Shown piece by piece: positions 23,301 through 38,300 of a stretch of 64,000 nucleotides of DNA. The notes under the pieces were generated by a model. That model was given only the letters and a program-made list of their open reading frames with translations, did not search any database and had not been told where the DNA came from. Origin of the DNA: Ricordea florida (lineage: Eukaryota > Cnidaria > Anthozoa > Corallimorpharia > Ricordeidae); NCBI GenBank assembly GCA_949710005.1, contig OX453272.1, forward strand, positions 3,427,633 through 3,491,632, given 5' to 3'. Within the stretch, counting starts at the first letter, position 1. The number at the start of each line of letters is the position of its first letter. Made by a program: the position numbers and the translations under genes.

Positions 23301-26300
23301 CCTTGCCATAGTTTCTCTTGGCTTGGTTGAAAAGGTTGGTTAACCAAATCAGTCTGATAGGTTTCTTCCCAGTAGGAGTCTAAGTAACTGTAACAAACTC
23401 AACCAACTCTGAATGTTTGGTAGTGCAGGAACACAACTAAACCTGTCTTGCATCTTGTTATTGTGGGAAATGTATTTTTTTAAAACTGTCACAGCCAAAC
23501 AAGGAAAAAAGAAATCCCAGTCCCCCCAATAAAGTCAAACTTATATGCTTTTGATTACAAGGTCAGATGTTTAAAAAGGGACAAGGAAAAAATACATCTT
23601 CCAGAAATTCATCAGGCTAAACATGTACTGTTATCATGCGAAGTCACCATTTCATTCTTCTCATCAAGAAGACTGTACACGCACATTCTGCCTAGAGCTG
23701 TTATGAAACAGTTAAATTTGTAGATGTGTAATTGTTTGCAGGTTGAGTTTGGACAAATTCCAATGACTGGACATCCCCCTGTGCAGTATAGACCACAACA
23801 GCCAATACCAAGTCAGTTTCCGCCTGTGTCTGGTCCATCACAGCCCCAAGGCCATTTTGGTTACCCAGGGCAACCAATCTACCCCATACCCCAACAGTCT
23901 CCTCCTGTATATTTTGTACGGCCACCAGCTCCTCAGATGTCTGGAATACAGCCTTACCAACAGCAAAATTTCCAAGATCAGCCTCGAGCCCGAGAAAAAA
24001 AAATCATTCAAATCAAAGATCCTTCTAGCAACAAGGACGTCACGCAAGAAATCCTTGCTGGTGGTCACTCTTCTGGAACAAGCAGCAGTGCAGGCGGCAC
24101 TCCTAGCAATACTCCTGACTTGTCTGGACATTCAAGCAGTTCTAGTACACCTCCTTTAATATCACAGCAGCAAGCTAGTGTGCGAGCTCAGTTTGCAGCG
24201 CAGGTCGCTGCCACCTTAGCCAATGATACAGAACACAAGTCATCATCCCCGGCTAGTAAACCTGGGGATGTTATGATTCAGAAACCAACTGGTAAACCAG
24301 TTATAGACAATGCAAAAGTGAACGAAGTGATGGTCTTGAAGAAAGATGATTTGTTAAAAGAAGCCAAACTTAGTGGATCTAATGATGTTGATACAGAGAG
24401 ACAAAATTCTGAGAAGCAAAGTGTTGAACCAGTTAGTGAAAGTAAAAATGATTTAACAGAGGAAAAGGTTGAGAAAGAGGTTATCGTAAGTATTTCAACA
24501 GCATTACAGTCTGAAAATAACATTGCAGAGAATACTACAGCTGACACACTTGTCATAGACAGGAAGGCTTGTACTAGTATTGTTCATGTGTCAGAGTTAT
24601 TACAAGAAGCAGAGCCAAGCAGCTTAGCAAACAAGGAAACTTTAATCAGGGAAAAAGAAGTTACAACAACACCTCTGGAAAGTACACAGGAAATGCCAAG
24701 TGAAGCTGTGCCGGTAAAAGAAGAAAAACTTGTAAATGGACCAGTGAATCTTTCCAAAGAAGAGGAACAGGATCAAGTGACTAAGGAAGAGATTGTTGTA
24801 GAGACTGTTAGTGAGGCTGAATCACAAGAAGTAACTGATATCACAGGTGAGGCTGCTGTTGAAGATGCAAGCGAACCTGTAGAGCAGTGCGTTACGGAGC
24901 CAGTCACTGTTGTTGAGGAATCAGAAAAAGTTGAGGTCTCACCCCTTCCTCCTGAGGCTGAGGATGGCTCAAGTGTTAAGAGTATAAATGGTCATGAACC
25001 AGAATCAAAGTCAGCTGCAGCAACAAAGAATCCAGTTGACCCTCAAACCACAGGTTTGTTTCCTTTTTTCATTGTTGTTTGGCAAATTTTTCTCACACTT
25101 TCACTCCCAATATCTGCACATGTAACTAGCAATTTTCCTTATTGTGTGCCATTCATTTCCTTATACAGGACTTTGGAAGAGTTTGTGTTTAATTTAACAT
25201 CCTTGGTTGATCTCTTTATATATTCTCTTCATATGTTTTCGTGACAAAGTGTTGGAATTGTGAAGTGAAGTTGCACATCAGTCACTTTGCAATGGTAATT
25301 ATCTGATTTTGAGTTCAACTTGTGATTTATTTGCACAAATGAGTTTTTCAAAAAGCTCAAATTATTCAAGCAGCTCAAGGGAGTGCAATTTGAACATTTT
25401 GAAAAAATCACTAGTGCAAATAAATCACAAATTGAGTGAGAAAACTAGATGATTACTGGTTACCTACATGCAGCTATACATGATGAAATTTTGATTTGTA
25501 GTTTGCACTGGTGTTACTGTACATGGTTTGCACTGGTTTTATGCTTTTTGCATTGGTGTAACACTTGAACTGCACTGCTGTTAGCCAATCACACGCGTAG
25601 TTTTTTCCTGTATAATCATTATTAGGTGAGTGAAAGGTAAAAGAGTGTCTGTTTACTGGTAAAGTGCATTATCCGACTTTGATGTCCCTGCAATATGTTT
25701 GTTTGGCAAAATTGATAATTACAACCTCTTGAATGTTTTTCATTCTCTCCGGTTCAATTTACTTGGCATTGGTATCTAACAATCTCTTGGTCTATCCTGT
25801 GGCCTACATAGCAGGCATTCCAAACTCTTTTGCTCTCTCCTGTTTTTCTTTTTTCCATTTTCTCTGTGCTGTACAGTTTAAACTTTGTGAGCCATCGTGT
25901 AGATACATACAGTCTTAAAGTGCCAATTTTTTTTAAATGTTTAAACTTCATTTCACGAGTTAATGAGTAGTCACAGCTAATAATAGAAATTCCTTCACAA
26001 TGGTGTCAGTGAAAAAATTAAGAAGGTGTAAAGTATGTTGTATATTATGTTCAAGTTGTAGTCAAATGAACTTGCCATGTGCAATGAAATTATGTTGTCC
26101 ATACTGTTTTCTTTGTTTCCAACTAAATGTTTTTTGTAGGACTAGAATACGTTATGCAAGTGGCAATACTTTTTTGCATCCAGAATTGTGTCAATTTTGT
26201 GTCATTCTGCAATGACAGAACTTCAGTGTGTGTCCTTTTAGATTGTTTATTGTTATTTCTCATTTGCATCTAAGCATAATAACTCGTTAGATTTGTTAAA

Positions 26301-29300
26301 ATAGTGGATCTAACTTTAGAAGCTAGTCACCAAACATCACTTCTATCCTGTAAAGTTTAATGTCTTTAGTATTTTTCAAAATGTTAGTTTGATTTGACAA
26401 GACATGGTGATGACTAAATGGAAAGGTCTGGAGTTCAGGCCCCTGTTAAACATTTGCATGAAATAATGTGGCTTTTAGGTCATCTGAAGTTGTTTTTGCG
26501 TGACATGGATCAGCAGGCAGGAAATGACTCTGCAGTAATAGTGAAGTTGTGTAAGCAACAATAGTAATAAGCATTTGAAATTCAACTGTTTTAGTTTCTT
26601 GATTGTAGGAATCAATAATTTGGTTGACTAGAATTAAAATTATCAAGTTTTTCTTTTTGGTTCATTGCCAGTTGTTATTGAGAAAATTTGAATGTTACAC
26701 TTAAAAATGATTTTGTATGCAGGCATGCATGGATGCATGCCTCTCACAGTCCTGTTGTATTTTTCCAATTCTCTATTAACTAGGGCATAAATCAGAATAA
26801 TTCTTATGCAGTCATTACTTCTCTACAATCCCAGCTTGTGTTTATTAATCCTTTTCCTGTGTGTGGTTTACATCATCTGCCAATTGGGGATTGCTTAATA
26901 TGATATAGTACTGTTTTATTTGACCCTGTCATGTGGGGCATTGTTCTTTGTGGGTGTTGAATGCCAAGTATTTCACTTCCAAAATTGGGTAACACATATT
27001 GAGAGACTCAAGGAACCCGAAAGCTGCCATATTGAAGCCAAAGCATTCATGAAACTCAACAATTTTACTGTGTAAAACCTGAGTTCTTCAAGGACTAATT
27101 TTGGTGAGTCATCAGTTTGGGTTCTCAGGAATGAAAATGGTTACATGAAATACAAATTAGCATATGTAGTCATGCAAGAATGTAAATGCATGCTATGTCT
27201 GTGTGGTTTCTCGGCTTTCAAAATGAGAGTAAGAAATGGGGTTGATGAACTATGTACATTTTATTTTCTAAGAATCGATTGTGAAATTTATCCCAGGAAA
27301 ACCAATTCTGTTTTTCAATTTTTGTCTCAAGTTGTTCAAAAATGAAAAAAATGGTTAATTTGGACTACTATTGATGAATTACGGTAGTCTAGTTGTCATT
27401 TTAACCAAAATGTTTACGAGTTTTCCTTTGTCTGAGTCATCTTTACTGATACATTTGACATTCTTGTTGCTGTTATCTAGATCTAAAAATGTTTAACCCC
27501 TTTGTTGCTCTGTTTGCTTGGCAAAGAAAGAATTTCCTTGGCTTCCATTGACAAAATTTATCACTAAAATAACTGCATTCTGAAAACTGCAAAAATGCAT
27601 GTTAAGTCACCAATACTTTCAGCTTACAGAGTGTGTTCACCTTGTATCAGCTGTGGAAGAAATGTTAAATATATATGTACAGTATGTACATGGATTATGT
27701 TATGGAAGGCTCTTAACTGAAAATGAGATGCCATTTTGTGCTATACTGTTTACAACATTATTTTATTGGCAATGTGCTATGAATTGTGACTTGCATATGA
27801 TTGCATGTGCTTCCTCATGAAACAATTTCCCCACCTGTTTTATGTAAAGTAGTTGTTTTTGTCATAATTAATTTTGTCAGTGATGGAATTTATGATGTGC
27901 TGTATTTTTAGTTATACATAGAAATATAATGTAGAATTTTTATCATGCTAATCTTGAACAGTCTTTTTATCAACATGTCAAACACAAGCACAAGTTTAAA
28001 TTTTTTTCTACTTGAAAATTTCTTTGATTCAGATTTTGTGTGTTGGAATTTACAAGGTGCTACATTTAAATATAATTGAATGTTATCATGCTAACTTAAA
28101 ACAGTCTCTCTTTAGCAACATGTTTTACAAAAGTAAAATTATAACTAACGTCTTGTCCCTTACTTGAGAATATCTTTGACCCAGGGTTTATCTGTGTGAA
28201 AAAAACTTGAAGTTTAAGATCACTCAATAGTTGGTACTTAAAAAGTTTGTACATGTTCTCAATGATCTTTCTCTGAGATCCTTTTAAGAACTTGATAAAA
28301 GTCCTTAGATAGACCCCTCCATTTGCTACAAGTGAAAGGAAAATGTTTTTGTAAAAGAGGATCGTAATTGTTGCATCTAAACACGCGTGATAAGAGTCAT
28401 CCAGAATGGAAAAAGCCCAACTTTGAAGTGTAATATTTACTCTCTACTGGCAGAGTTAATCACTGAATTGATGTGATATTTTGGTCCAAATTTTGAGTTT
28501 TTGAATTGTGATTTAAATACACTGATTACATGCGGAAATCCAGGAGTCCATAAAATGCATTCGCAATTATAGTTGAATGAATCCTCCATGATGTGAAAAA
28601 TATTTACTCTGAAGTTTTAATGTGCACTGCTTGTTACAGGCCATGGTTAATCACCAAATTGATGTTATATTTTGGTACAAATTTTGAGCTTATGAATCAT
28701 GCATAAAATATCCTGATTACACACAAGAACCAAACAATCCATAAAATGTTATTGGCAAGTACATGTAATTGGAGTTTTCAAAACAATTTCATTTGTAATC
28801 TCTTTATGACAACTTTTCTACTGTGGTCCACATTAACATAATTGAGACGATAGAGAAGATTTTAAACATCTTTGTCAGTATGGAAGACTGATCCATGCAT
28901 TAGTATCTAGTGTTCCTAGTGAGGATTCTTTTTTTTGAAGATAGAATATATTACACACTCTTGGTGATTAGCTGAAGGCATGTTTTTAGCTTGTTTTTGG
29001 TGTTACCCAATCTGTTTTCCTTGGCTGAATTTTCAGTGGCCATTGTCCATCTTCATTAGAGATAGAAATCCAAATGTTTGGATTTCTATGCAACTGCTTA
29101 CAACATTGATTTGATAAAATGCATGATTTATATATACATATACATATGTTATATTACTGTCCATTCTTTGCCAACTCAACATGAAGAAAAATACTATGTT
29201 TGCTTGTCTTTCCCATGTGATAATGAAACACCCCATTGTTAATTTTTTTCATTCCTTTTTTTTTTTGGAGTCAATATTGTACAGTGGACAAAACAGTGGT

Positions 29301-32300
29301 TGTTTACCATTTACACAGGAAAAAAAACAGTTGTAAGGTTTTGGCAAATGGTAGTCAAAATCCAGAATCGGAAATTTCTTTCAGGGATTGTCATTTATCA
29401 TTTGCAAAACCAACTCTTATTTGCAGGAGGATGTAGAACTGACATCAAAAGGTATTATGGGTTACTTTAAAGGACATGGAACATGAAATTTCTTAAACCA
29501 TTGCAGTTGGAAGGACAAGACTACCTTTTGGATGGTCTGTTCTGCCCAGTAAAGTTTCCACAGGAGCATCTGGGAGACTCCTGTTCTATTTACCTTCCAA
29601 ACAAAATTTCTGGAAACGCTTTGTATGTAGAAAACCACCAGCTTGTTTACGGGTGAATATTGAAAAGAAAGCCTGCTTCATTTATACCATTTTATAACTA
29701 TTATTAAAGGGAAGAGTGTATCAGGTCTTGGGATTTGTGTCAATGAGGCATCCTTTTTTTCATTTACATTCCAGGAAAAGACAGCATGAAAAAGAAGAAA
29801 CAGAAGCAACGGTTTAAGGACATAGAGAAGCGTTCCTTAGAAAAGGAGGCAGACATGATGGATGCCTACAAGGAGAAACCTGTGAAAGAAGGGGTAACTT
29901 TGCTAAAGAGATACATTTTTTTTTATTTTAAAAGGCTATAGAAATCAAACATAGTTTGATGCAACCTTGTTTTAAAATACAACCATACATTTTGACACTC
30001 CTTTGTCTTCAGCGGTGATTAGGTTTGGTTGTGGAACTCCTTTTCTACCCAGGATGAAAGGCATTGCTTCATTACAAGATGTTTGTTTTTGTTTATTTAT
30101 TTATTTAATCCATTCTATAGATATTACAACAGTTGTATAAAATTAATTAATGGGAAATTGTTTTAACTACATGCATACCAGTGGATGGGGTACCATAGTT
30201 TCTTGATTATAAGGCGCACTGGGTTACAAGATGCACCCTTAAATTCAATATCTTTATTATGTTAAATCAGAAACTGAAAATTTCACCAAGACACTCTGTT
30301 ATAAGGCTCAGCCTAAACTAAGAGTAAATTTTTCTTCAAGTTTGCTTTAATGAAAACAAAATGTTATTGAATTCTATTCTTAGCGTCTTTCACAGATGGA
30401 ACAAAAAGGAAAGTGCTCACATGCACTAACAAAAAACCAAGGAAAGGGACATGTCTTGGTGATACACAAGTCAGAATGCACACGAAACAAACTAATCGAC
30501 CCAGTTTTAAGTTTACAGCCATCACCTATGCGTTTGAAAATTTGGTTGCCCCAACTGCTCGTCTAGAGCATGCAGCAGTTTAAAAACGTATATGTCCAAA
30601 GGATTTTTCCGCTCGTGAATGTGGAATTTCAGAATCTATGATTCGCAAAAAGGCACAAAGAGTTGCAGCATTAGCGGCAGCAGTTCTCTTATGTTTACAT
30701 CACATAGTCAGTGATGTAATCCTCCTATTGTTTTATTCAAATGGTTGTCATGTGGTGTGTGAGCCCGCAGTATGTTTGGCAGTACTAAAGTAGGAACGTT
30801 GTGTGGCAGCCATCTTGTTGTAATCTAGTTTGGTTGTAAGTTGAATAAAGCCATTTCATTATGGTTACAACAATTTATTCAACTTAAAACACAGAAAACG
30901 CATGGATACGCTACTCAAACCAGCTCGGCTCGACTTGGATCCAAATTCGCCCACAGCTACGAAAGAATGGAGGCATTGGCATCGAACCTTCACGAATTTC
31001 ATCGATGAATGTGGTGAAAGGGCCCCCGACAAACACAGAACCCTCGTGAATTATGTATCGCACAATGTTTACGAATACATCGAAGGGTGTGAGGACTACA
31101 ACTCGGCCATTCGAATTTTGGAGCAACTGTTCGTTAAAACGCCCAACGAGGTATTTGCTCGACATCTACTCGCAACGAGGCGACAGAAACCTGGTGAGTC
31201 CCTTACAGAATTTCTTCAAGAACTTCACAAACTAAGCAAGGATTGTAACCTTAGAAATGTTACTGCTGAACAGTATCGTGAAGAATTGGTCCGGGATTCT
31301 TTCATTAATGGGCTCTTGTCGTCATTAATCCGCCAACGACTGTTGGAAAACAGACAACTGGATCTCAAGACTGCTTTTGATCAAGCAATGTCTTTGGACT
31401 TGGCGCAAAAGAATTCTGAAGTGTATACTATGCCTGGGACTCCTACTACTGCAGCATTGCCAAAGCCCTCTATAGAACATACGTCTGGATTTCCTGCATC
31501 AACAGAGGCTCCTGGAGTCACTGCATCAAGACAGACTTCTGGAGCCCCTACATCAGTTGGAAATTCCTTAGCCGCTGCAGTAACACCAAATAAGTGCTTT
31601 TTCTGTGGTGACCTTTTCCACAACAGAAGAAATTGCCCAGCCCGGAACTGTTGTTGTAATAAGTGTGGTAAGAAAGGTCACTATGCTAAAGTGTGCAAGT
31701 CAAAGGTAAATGCAGACCCAGCAGCCTCTATGTTTTCGCCAGCCCTTTGTACAATTACTGCTGCTTGCCCAGAAAGTCTGATACAAGCCTCTGCAAAAGT
31801 GTCTATCGGTGGTACTTGCCTGATCGCACTTATTGACTCTGGTAGTTCAGACAGCTACATAAGTGAGAATATGGCAAAGAAACTGTGTCTTAAGCTCCAT
31901 CCATCAACGCAGAAAATATCTATGGCTCTTACTTCGCTCAAGACCAACGTCCTTGGCCACTGTTTTACTCCTGTTACCCTTGATCAACGTACCTACCCTT
32001 CTGTCCGTTTGGGTGTGCTTAAAGATCTTTGTAGCGACATTATCCTTGGCCAAGACTTCCAAAAAGAGCACAAAAGTGTTACCATTGAATTTGGCGGCTC
32101 GAAACCAGAGTTGGTTATCGCAAAGAGTACTTCAGCCTGTGCCCTCTCTACAGCTGCTGTTGAAAAGCCCTCACTGTTTGCAAACCTACTTCCTAATTGT
32201 AAGCCAATTGCCACTAAATCCAGGCGTTTCAGCTCAGAAGACGAGAAGTTCATAAACCAAGAGATAACGAAACTCCTGGATGAAGGGATTATCGAGCCTA

Positions 32301-35300
32301 GCACATCACCATGGAGAGCACAAGTAGTCGTTTCAAAGGATCCCTTGAACCGGCATAAGAAACGACTCTGTATAGACTATTCGCAAACTATCAATTTGTA
32401 CACAGAATTGGATGCCTACCCCCTTCCTCGGATTGATGACATGGTCAACAAACTTGCTAAGTATAAAGTCTTCTCAACATTTGATTTGAAGAGTGCCTAT
32501 CATCAAGTGCCAATAAAAGGGTCTGACCGAAAGTACACTGGCTTTGAAGCTAATGGGAGACTTTATCAGTTCTGTCGAGTACCCTTTGGACTCACCAATG
32601 GTGTTGCTGTCTTCCAAAGGGCAATGGACAGATTTGTTCAGGAGGAGAAACTTGATGACACATTTCCATTTTTGGATAACATTACTGTTGCTGGACAGGA
32701 TCAAGAGGAACATGACAAAAATGCTGAGAAGTTTCATGAAGCTATCAAACGCAGGAACTTAACTCTTAATGAAGGCAAGTCCATTGAGTCCAAGCCTTTC
32801 ATCAACGTACTTGGCTACTGTGTTGGCAATGGGGTAATTGCTCCCGATGAGGAAAGGCTTCGTCCTCTCCAGGAATTTCCACCACCAAAGAACATTCAGT
32901 CCCTGCGGAGGGTGGTTGGCATGTTTGCTTACTATGCAAAATGGATACCAAACTTCTCAGACAAAATAAGGCCGCTGGTGGAAGCCACCAACTTCCCACT
33001 GGAGGAAACTGCCTTGTCAGCATTTAACATGCTCAAGAAAGAACTTGAGAAAGCCACTCTCCAGTCGATAGATGAAAGTCTACCTTTCGTGGTTGAGTGT
33101 GATGCATCTGAAGTTGCTCTTTCTGCTACACTTAACCAAGGGGGTCGGCCTGTTGCGTTTATGTCCAGATCCCTCCATGGCAGTGAACTTCACTATCCTC
33201 CAGTCGAGAAGGAAGCCATGGCCATCATTGAAGCTGTCCGAAAGTGGCAACACTTCCTTGCCGGGCGTCACTTTACACTCAAGACAGATCAACGCTCTGT
33301 GGCCTATATGTTCGATAACAGAAGGCGAACAAAGATAAAAAACAACAAGATTCAAGACTGGCGACTTGAGTTAGCTTCTTTCAGCTATACAGTGGAGCAT
33401 AGACCTGGGAAGGAAAATGTGGCTCCAGATTCATTTACTCGTGCTTTCCTTTCTTCTATGTCAACAACAAGTCTCAAGGAAATTCACTCAGCACTTTGCC
33501 ATCCTGGGGTAACCCGGATGCTGCATTTTGTAAGGTCCAAGAACTTACCTTACTCTACTGACGATGTCAAGAAAATGTGTGCATCTTGTAGGATCTGTGC
33601 AGAACTGAAGCCCCAATTTTACCAGCCACCAACTGGAGCTCTTATCAAGGCCACACAGCCCATGGAACGGCTCAGCATTGACTTCAAAGGTCCCCTACCA
33701 ACAGCAACTCGCAATGCATACCTTTTGACCGTGGTAGATGAATATTCACGCTTTCCATTTGCATTCCCATGCCCAGATATGAGCTCATCAACTGTTATCA
33801 AGTGCCTTGACCAGATATTTACCTTCTGTGGCATGCCCAGCTACATCCACTCTGACCGTGGCACTTCATTCCTCTCACAAGAACTTAAGCAATACCTATC
33901 TCAAAGAGGTATAGCTACGAGCAAGACAACTCCCTACCACCCGATTGGAAATGGCCAGGTCGAGCGGTACAATGGAATTATTTGGAAGTCTGTTAGACTT
34001 TCCCTTAAGTCTATGAATTTACCTGATTCCCGATGGGAACTGGCACTTCCAGATGCTCTTCACTCCATAAGGTCACTCCTTTCTACCTCTACGAATGCTA
34101 CCCCACACGAACGGTTCTTTAACTTCCAATGACGCTCATCGTTTGGCACCTCACTGCCTTCATGGCTGCAAAATCCAGGACCAGTTCTACTGCGACGATT
34201 TGTTAGATTGAGCAAGAATGACCCGCTTGTTGACCAGGTACAGTTGATAGATGTTAATCCTACTTATGCACATATTAAGTACCAAGATGGAAGAGAATCA
34301 ACAGTCTCGCTCCGGGACCTGGCCCCATGTCCATGCACTCCACCCATGGAGTCGCCAGATTCACTACGGGAAAGTGTACCAATTAGCCAAGTGGGTGAAG
34401 AGTCAACCCCAGCACCTGGTTCAATGCAGGAGCCTAACCTTACCCCAGCTCCTCCTGATTCACAGCAGGGACCTACCGTCGAAGCACCCGTACTTCGACG
34501 TTCGACTCGTCAAATCAAGCCTCCAGCCCGCTATGGGTGGTAGAACAGTTAAAGTTGACAGTGACTGAGTTTTGACTTTGCACAAACAGTTATAGCTAGT
34601 CTTAAGCCTTAGGGACGAAGAGTGATGTAATCCTCCTATTGTTTTATTCAAATGGTTGTCATGTGGTGTGTGAGCCCGCAGTATGTTTGGCAGTACTAAA
34701 GTAGGAACGTTGTGTGGCAGCCATCTTGTTGTAATCTAGTTTGGTTGTAAGTTGAATAAAGCCATTTCATTATGGTTACAACAGTCAGATTGCCTGCAAT
34801 TTTGGGTTTGCATTGTTCATTCTATGCCCCTTGGCTCTTTGTCCTTTCCTCTACTACCTGGAGCTCAATAAAAAAAAATGGTTCTGTTAAGAACCACTTA
34901 ACTGATTTAAGTTAAGGTGCAAATGTTTTTAGAACTCTCAAGTATTCTGGTAGGTTCAGTGTTCAAGAACATTCTGGCAAAATATTTCCTGTTTGAAAAC
35001 ACTTGACTATAAGTTGCACCCCAAGTATACCAAAAAAATTGTGAATGAGGTAACTTATTCAGAAAAATGCTGGGCCTTAACCGAGAAATTACTGCAATTC
35101 TCAAATTATCACCATTAATGGCCACTAACATCACAGGGCTTGAAATTGCGACTGCCACAGGCGCATTTGCGACTAAACTTTTCACTTATGCGACTAAAAT
35201 TTATCGATCAGTCGCAAATTTGCGACTAGTTTGTTGCCAACCAAACGCCACATATTAGCAATAATCGACTATTTAATTACTGAGTCAACAAAGGAATACA

Positions 35301-38300
35301 GCATTCAATAGCTCTGTGTCTTATTTGTAACTAAAAATTTACAATTTATCAGCTTATATATTCATGTAAAATGTACCTTAAAGTTCTTCACGATCGCACG
35401 TTTCATACGCCATTAAAGCGGTTTCTTCAAGTAATGTATTACGGGCGCGTTGTTACATGGCGATGGTTCTTGGTCGCACGTGGCGACTGAGAGCGGGAAA
35501 CATTTTCTTTCCCTGTTGCAAATGTTGGGACAATATCGGATCTTTTACTGGTTAGGATACACCTTTGATTACCGTATATTTTTAAGCAATGAATAAGTTT
35601 TGTTTTGAGTGAATATTGGCAAATAAAAAGACTAACAGAATGGCTGCAGTTCATCGCATTCGTACTACGTACACTCCGGGACCTGCACTAGGTACGACTG
35701 GGAAAGTAATTTAAAACTTACAGCATGAATGGATTGATAAACATTTACATTGTGTGTCTTGACCTGTATTTAACATTAGTTCGGTTTTGTTTGCGCTTGG
35801 TTTTGCTGCTTTATGATTGTTTACGAATTCATGACAAGTCTGTAGCAATTTTAATATGCTTCTCAGTTCGTCGTCACTCGTTGAAGGACAACATTTGGTT
35901 GGCAAAAAAAAGCGATTCACCTTCTAAGATGGTGATTGTATGGCAGCTGTTGGAGTAACAAAAACACAGTGTAAATTACAATTCTAGTAATGTTAATACA
36001 AATAATTGTTGTTTACTTAACTCGCGTATTGTTTTTACTAATTTTTCTTTGAGTAGTTGTATTTTATATTTTTTGCGACTAAAATTTTCGAACTTGCGAC
36101 TAAATTTTTTGAACTAGTCGCAAATTAGCGACCACATTTTTTTTTAATTTCAAGCCCTGCATCAAAAGAGGCTGCTTAGAAGCTTGCTATATCAATAGTG
36201 CCAAGGCTCCATTAAACTGCAACGATGTTTGCAATGCTCACATTACTGTTGGCAATAGATGTGTTTAATTCACTATACATTAATACATTAATACATTAAG
36301 CTTGAAAGAAACCTGATGAAGAAGGGTTGCACTTCTTCAAACCAAACATGCCAGTCATTTGGCATCATTTCTGTTGGTAAATAATTAGGAACCTGATGAT
36401 GCTGATGAAGGCACAGCAGAGGTAACGGAACAGAAAGCAGTTGTAGAAGAAGAGCCAGGGGAAGCTCAGTCGGAGGAGGAAACATGGGAGGATAAGGAAG
36501 GTGAGTAGATGTAGCATTAATAGTATTTTAGGGGTGGAAATGGACTCAATGAATGGAGGGAAGGGAAGAATGTAGCATATTTTTCAGTAACTCTGATTCA
36601 ATTAGTTGATATCAGTCAAAAGTGGAAAATGTTTGGAGCTTTTGGGTTCTGGTTTATAAGTTAATGCTGACATTTTAGTAAAGTGTTTTCCTTTACCTTT
36701 GAACTCCCAAGATCTGAAAATAAATTCTCCTTACTGGGTGCCTTATATGTATATTCTGTTATATGTTGACTTAGAGAATTTAGTGCTTGTTTAATTCAGT
36801 AGCCTTTAGTTGACCAGTTTCTAAATGCTCACAGTCCATTTGCTTGTTGCTGCATTGGAGTTGTAAGGAGAAGTCATGCATTGATCATCATTGGAAAGCT
36901 AAAGGGTACACCCCTTTAACTCGATCACCAATCAATTAAACAATAGTTTATTGTTTTACATGGTGACGAGGGTAACTAACAACTGATGTGGGTGTATCAG
37001 TAAGATTGAGATATCTTTTCTATCAAATACAATCTTGGTAAAAGCCAAGGTATCTCAAATTAAATACTTCACAAAAGCTGCAAATTTACATTGGTGACAT
37101 CTAGACTGCGATGCTGAAAATTGGCCAGTGGAGGAAAGTAAACAATAAGCCATTTTGTATTAGAGACCTGAAAGTCTAGGGCATACATGTTGCTTTGCGA
37201 AAGCCAATTAGAACTGACCCAGGATTAAACATTACTAAAGTTTAACACTGGGATAGTGTTAATCAGAGTTTTAGTAACCTGGCTTTGATTCTTAAAGGTA
37301 TTGAAAATCAACCCTAGCAAACTTTCTCCTGTCTTGATTTGAGACATAGTGATAATTACCTTTGTGAAAGTTTCTGTTTGCAAGCATCCAGTCATGGTAC
37401 CATCTGTGTTTCATTACAGACAACTGGTCACAACTTGAAGGAGAAAATGAATCAGGACAATCCGAGGGAGGCAAACTCACATATGAAAGGGACTTCCTTT
37501 TACAGTTTCAGTACACTCCTGTGTGCACTCTCAAGCCTGCAGGTCTACCTGACCTGGAAGTGGTACTTGGTACAGCTCGCCCCCCACCCAAGGCTGGATA
37601 CCAAGGAAGCAGGTTTGCTAGGCTTCATTGCTTAACTAGTCAAGCATGTCTTAACAAGTTTTATTGCTCAACCAGTAAAACAGGTTTGATAGGTTTTTGT
37701 TATTTAACCAGTGAACCAGGTATTACAGTTTTTATTGCTTCACCAGTCAAACAAGTGTTGCTGTTTAACCCATTCAAGCCCGGGTGCACCTTCCCACGTT
37801 CTCCCCTCCAAAACCCCGATTGAATTTCAGATATCTGATACCTCGTGCAAATGCTAAAGATAAACCATATGCGCAAAGACAGACATAAGATCAGATTACC
37901 AAATTATGTTTATTCAAAAGTATGGTAATTAAATGACAATTAACATTCTTCAGGGTTTCATTCGAAACTTGGGCACCTTGTTTGATTCTCACCTCACTGT
38001 GTCCACTCCCGTGGCTAAGGCTTGCGGTAGTGCCTTTTATTACTAGTACAGTATGTGGCATATTAGAAAATATTTGTCCTGTGAATCTACTGATAGGCTT
38101 GTCCATGCATTTATTACTACCAGGTTGTACTATTGTAATATGGTGTTCTGGAGTATCAAATTAGGAAACTTCAAAGGGTCATGAATATAAGCGCATGGTT
38201 AGTTTTCTGTGCTCCCAAGTATTGCCACATTACCCTTTTACATAAGGAACTTCACTGGTTACCAGTAAGGTTGCATAATATAGATCCTCCTCATTACATT

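Larger units (their letters stand above)
30712..34783 (+). mobile_element. Ty3-type LTR retrotransposon, complete, in eIF4G intron 6
   Basis: 4,072 bp with two 161-bp LTRs beginning TGATGTAATCC and ending TTACAACA, which read as identical, and an exact 5-bp target duplication GTCAG at 30707-30711 and 34784-34788. One fused gag-pol frame carries two zinc knuckles, protease, RT, RNase H, then integrase, the Ty3 domain order. The identical LTRs imply a very young insertion. It lies in the same orientation as the host gene. Confidence 0.95.

Noticed and set aside
25054-25244. Open extension of eIF4G exon 5 encoding hydrophobic sequence
   Set aside because: A donor at 25053 joins in phase to exon 6, and the extension has no similarity to eIF4G; it is intron read-through.
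35134-36159. hAT transposon assignment from the CAGGG ends
   Set aside because: The flanking duplication appears to be 5 bp (CATCA), not 8 bp, so the superfamily was left open.
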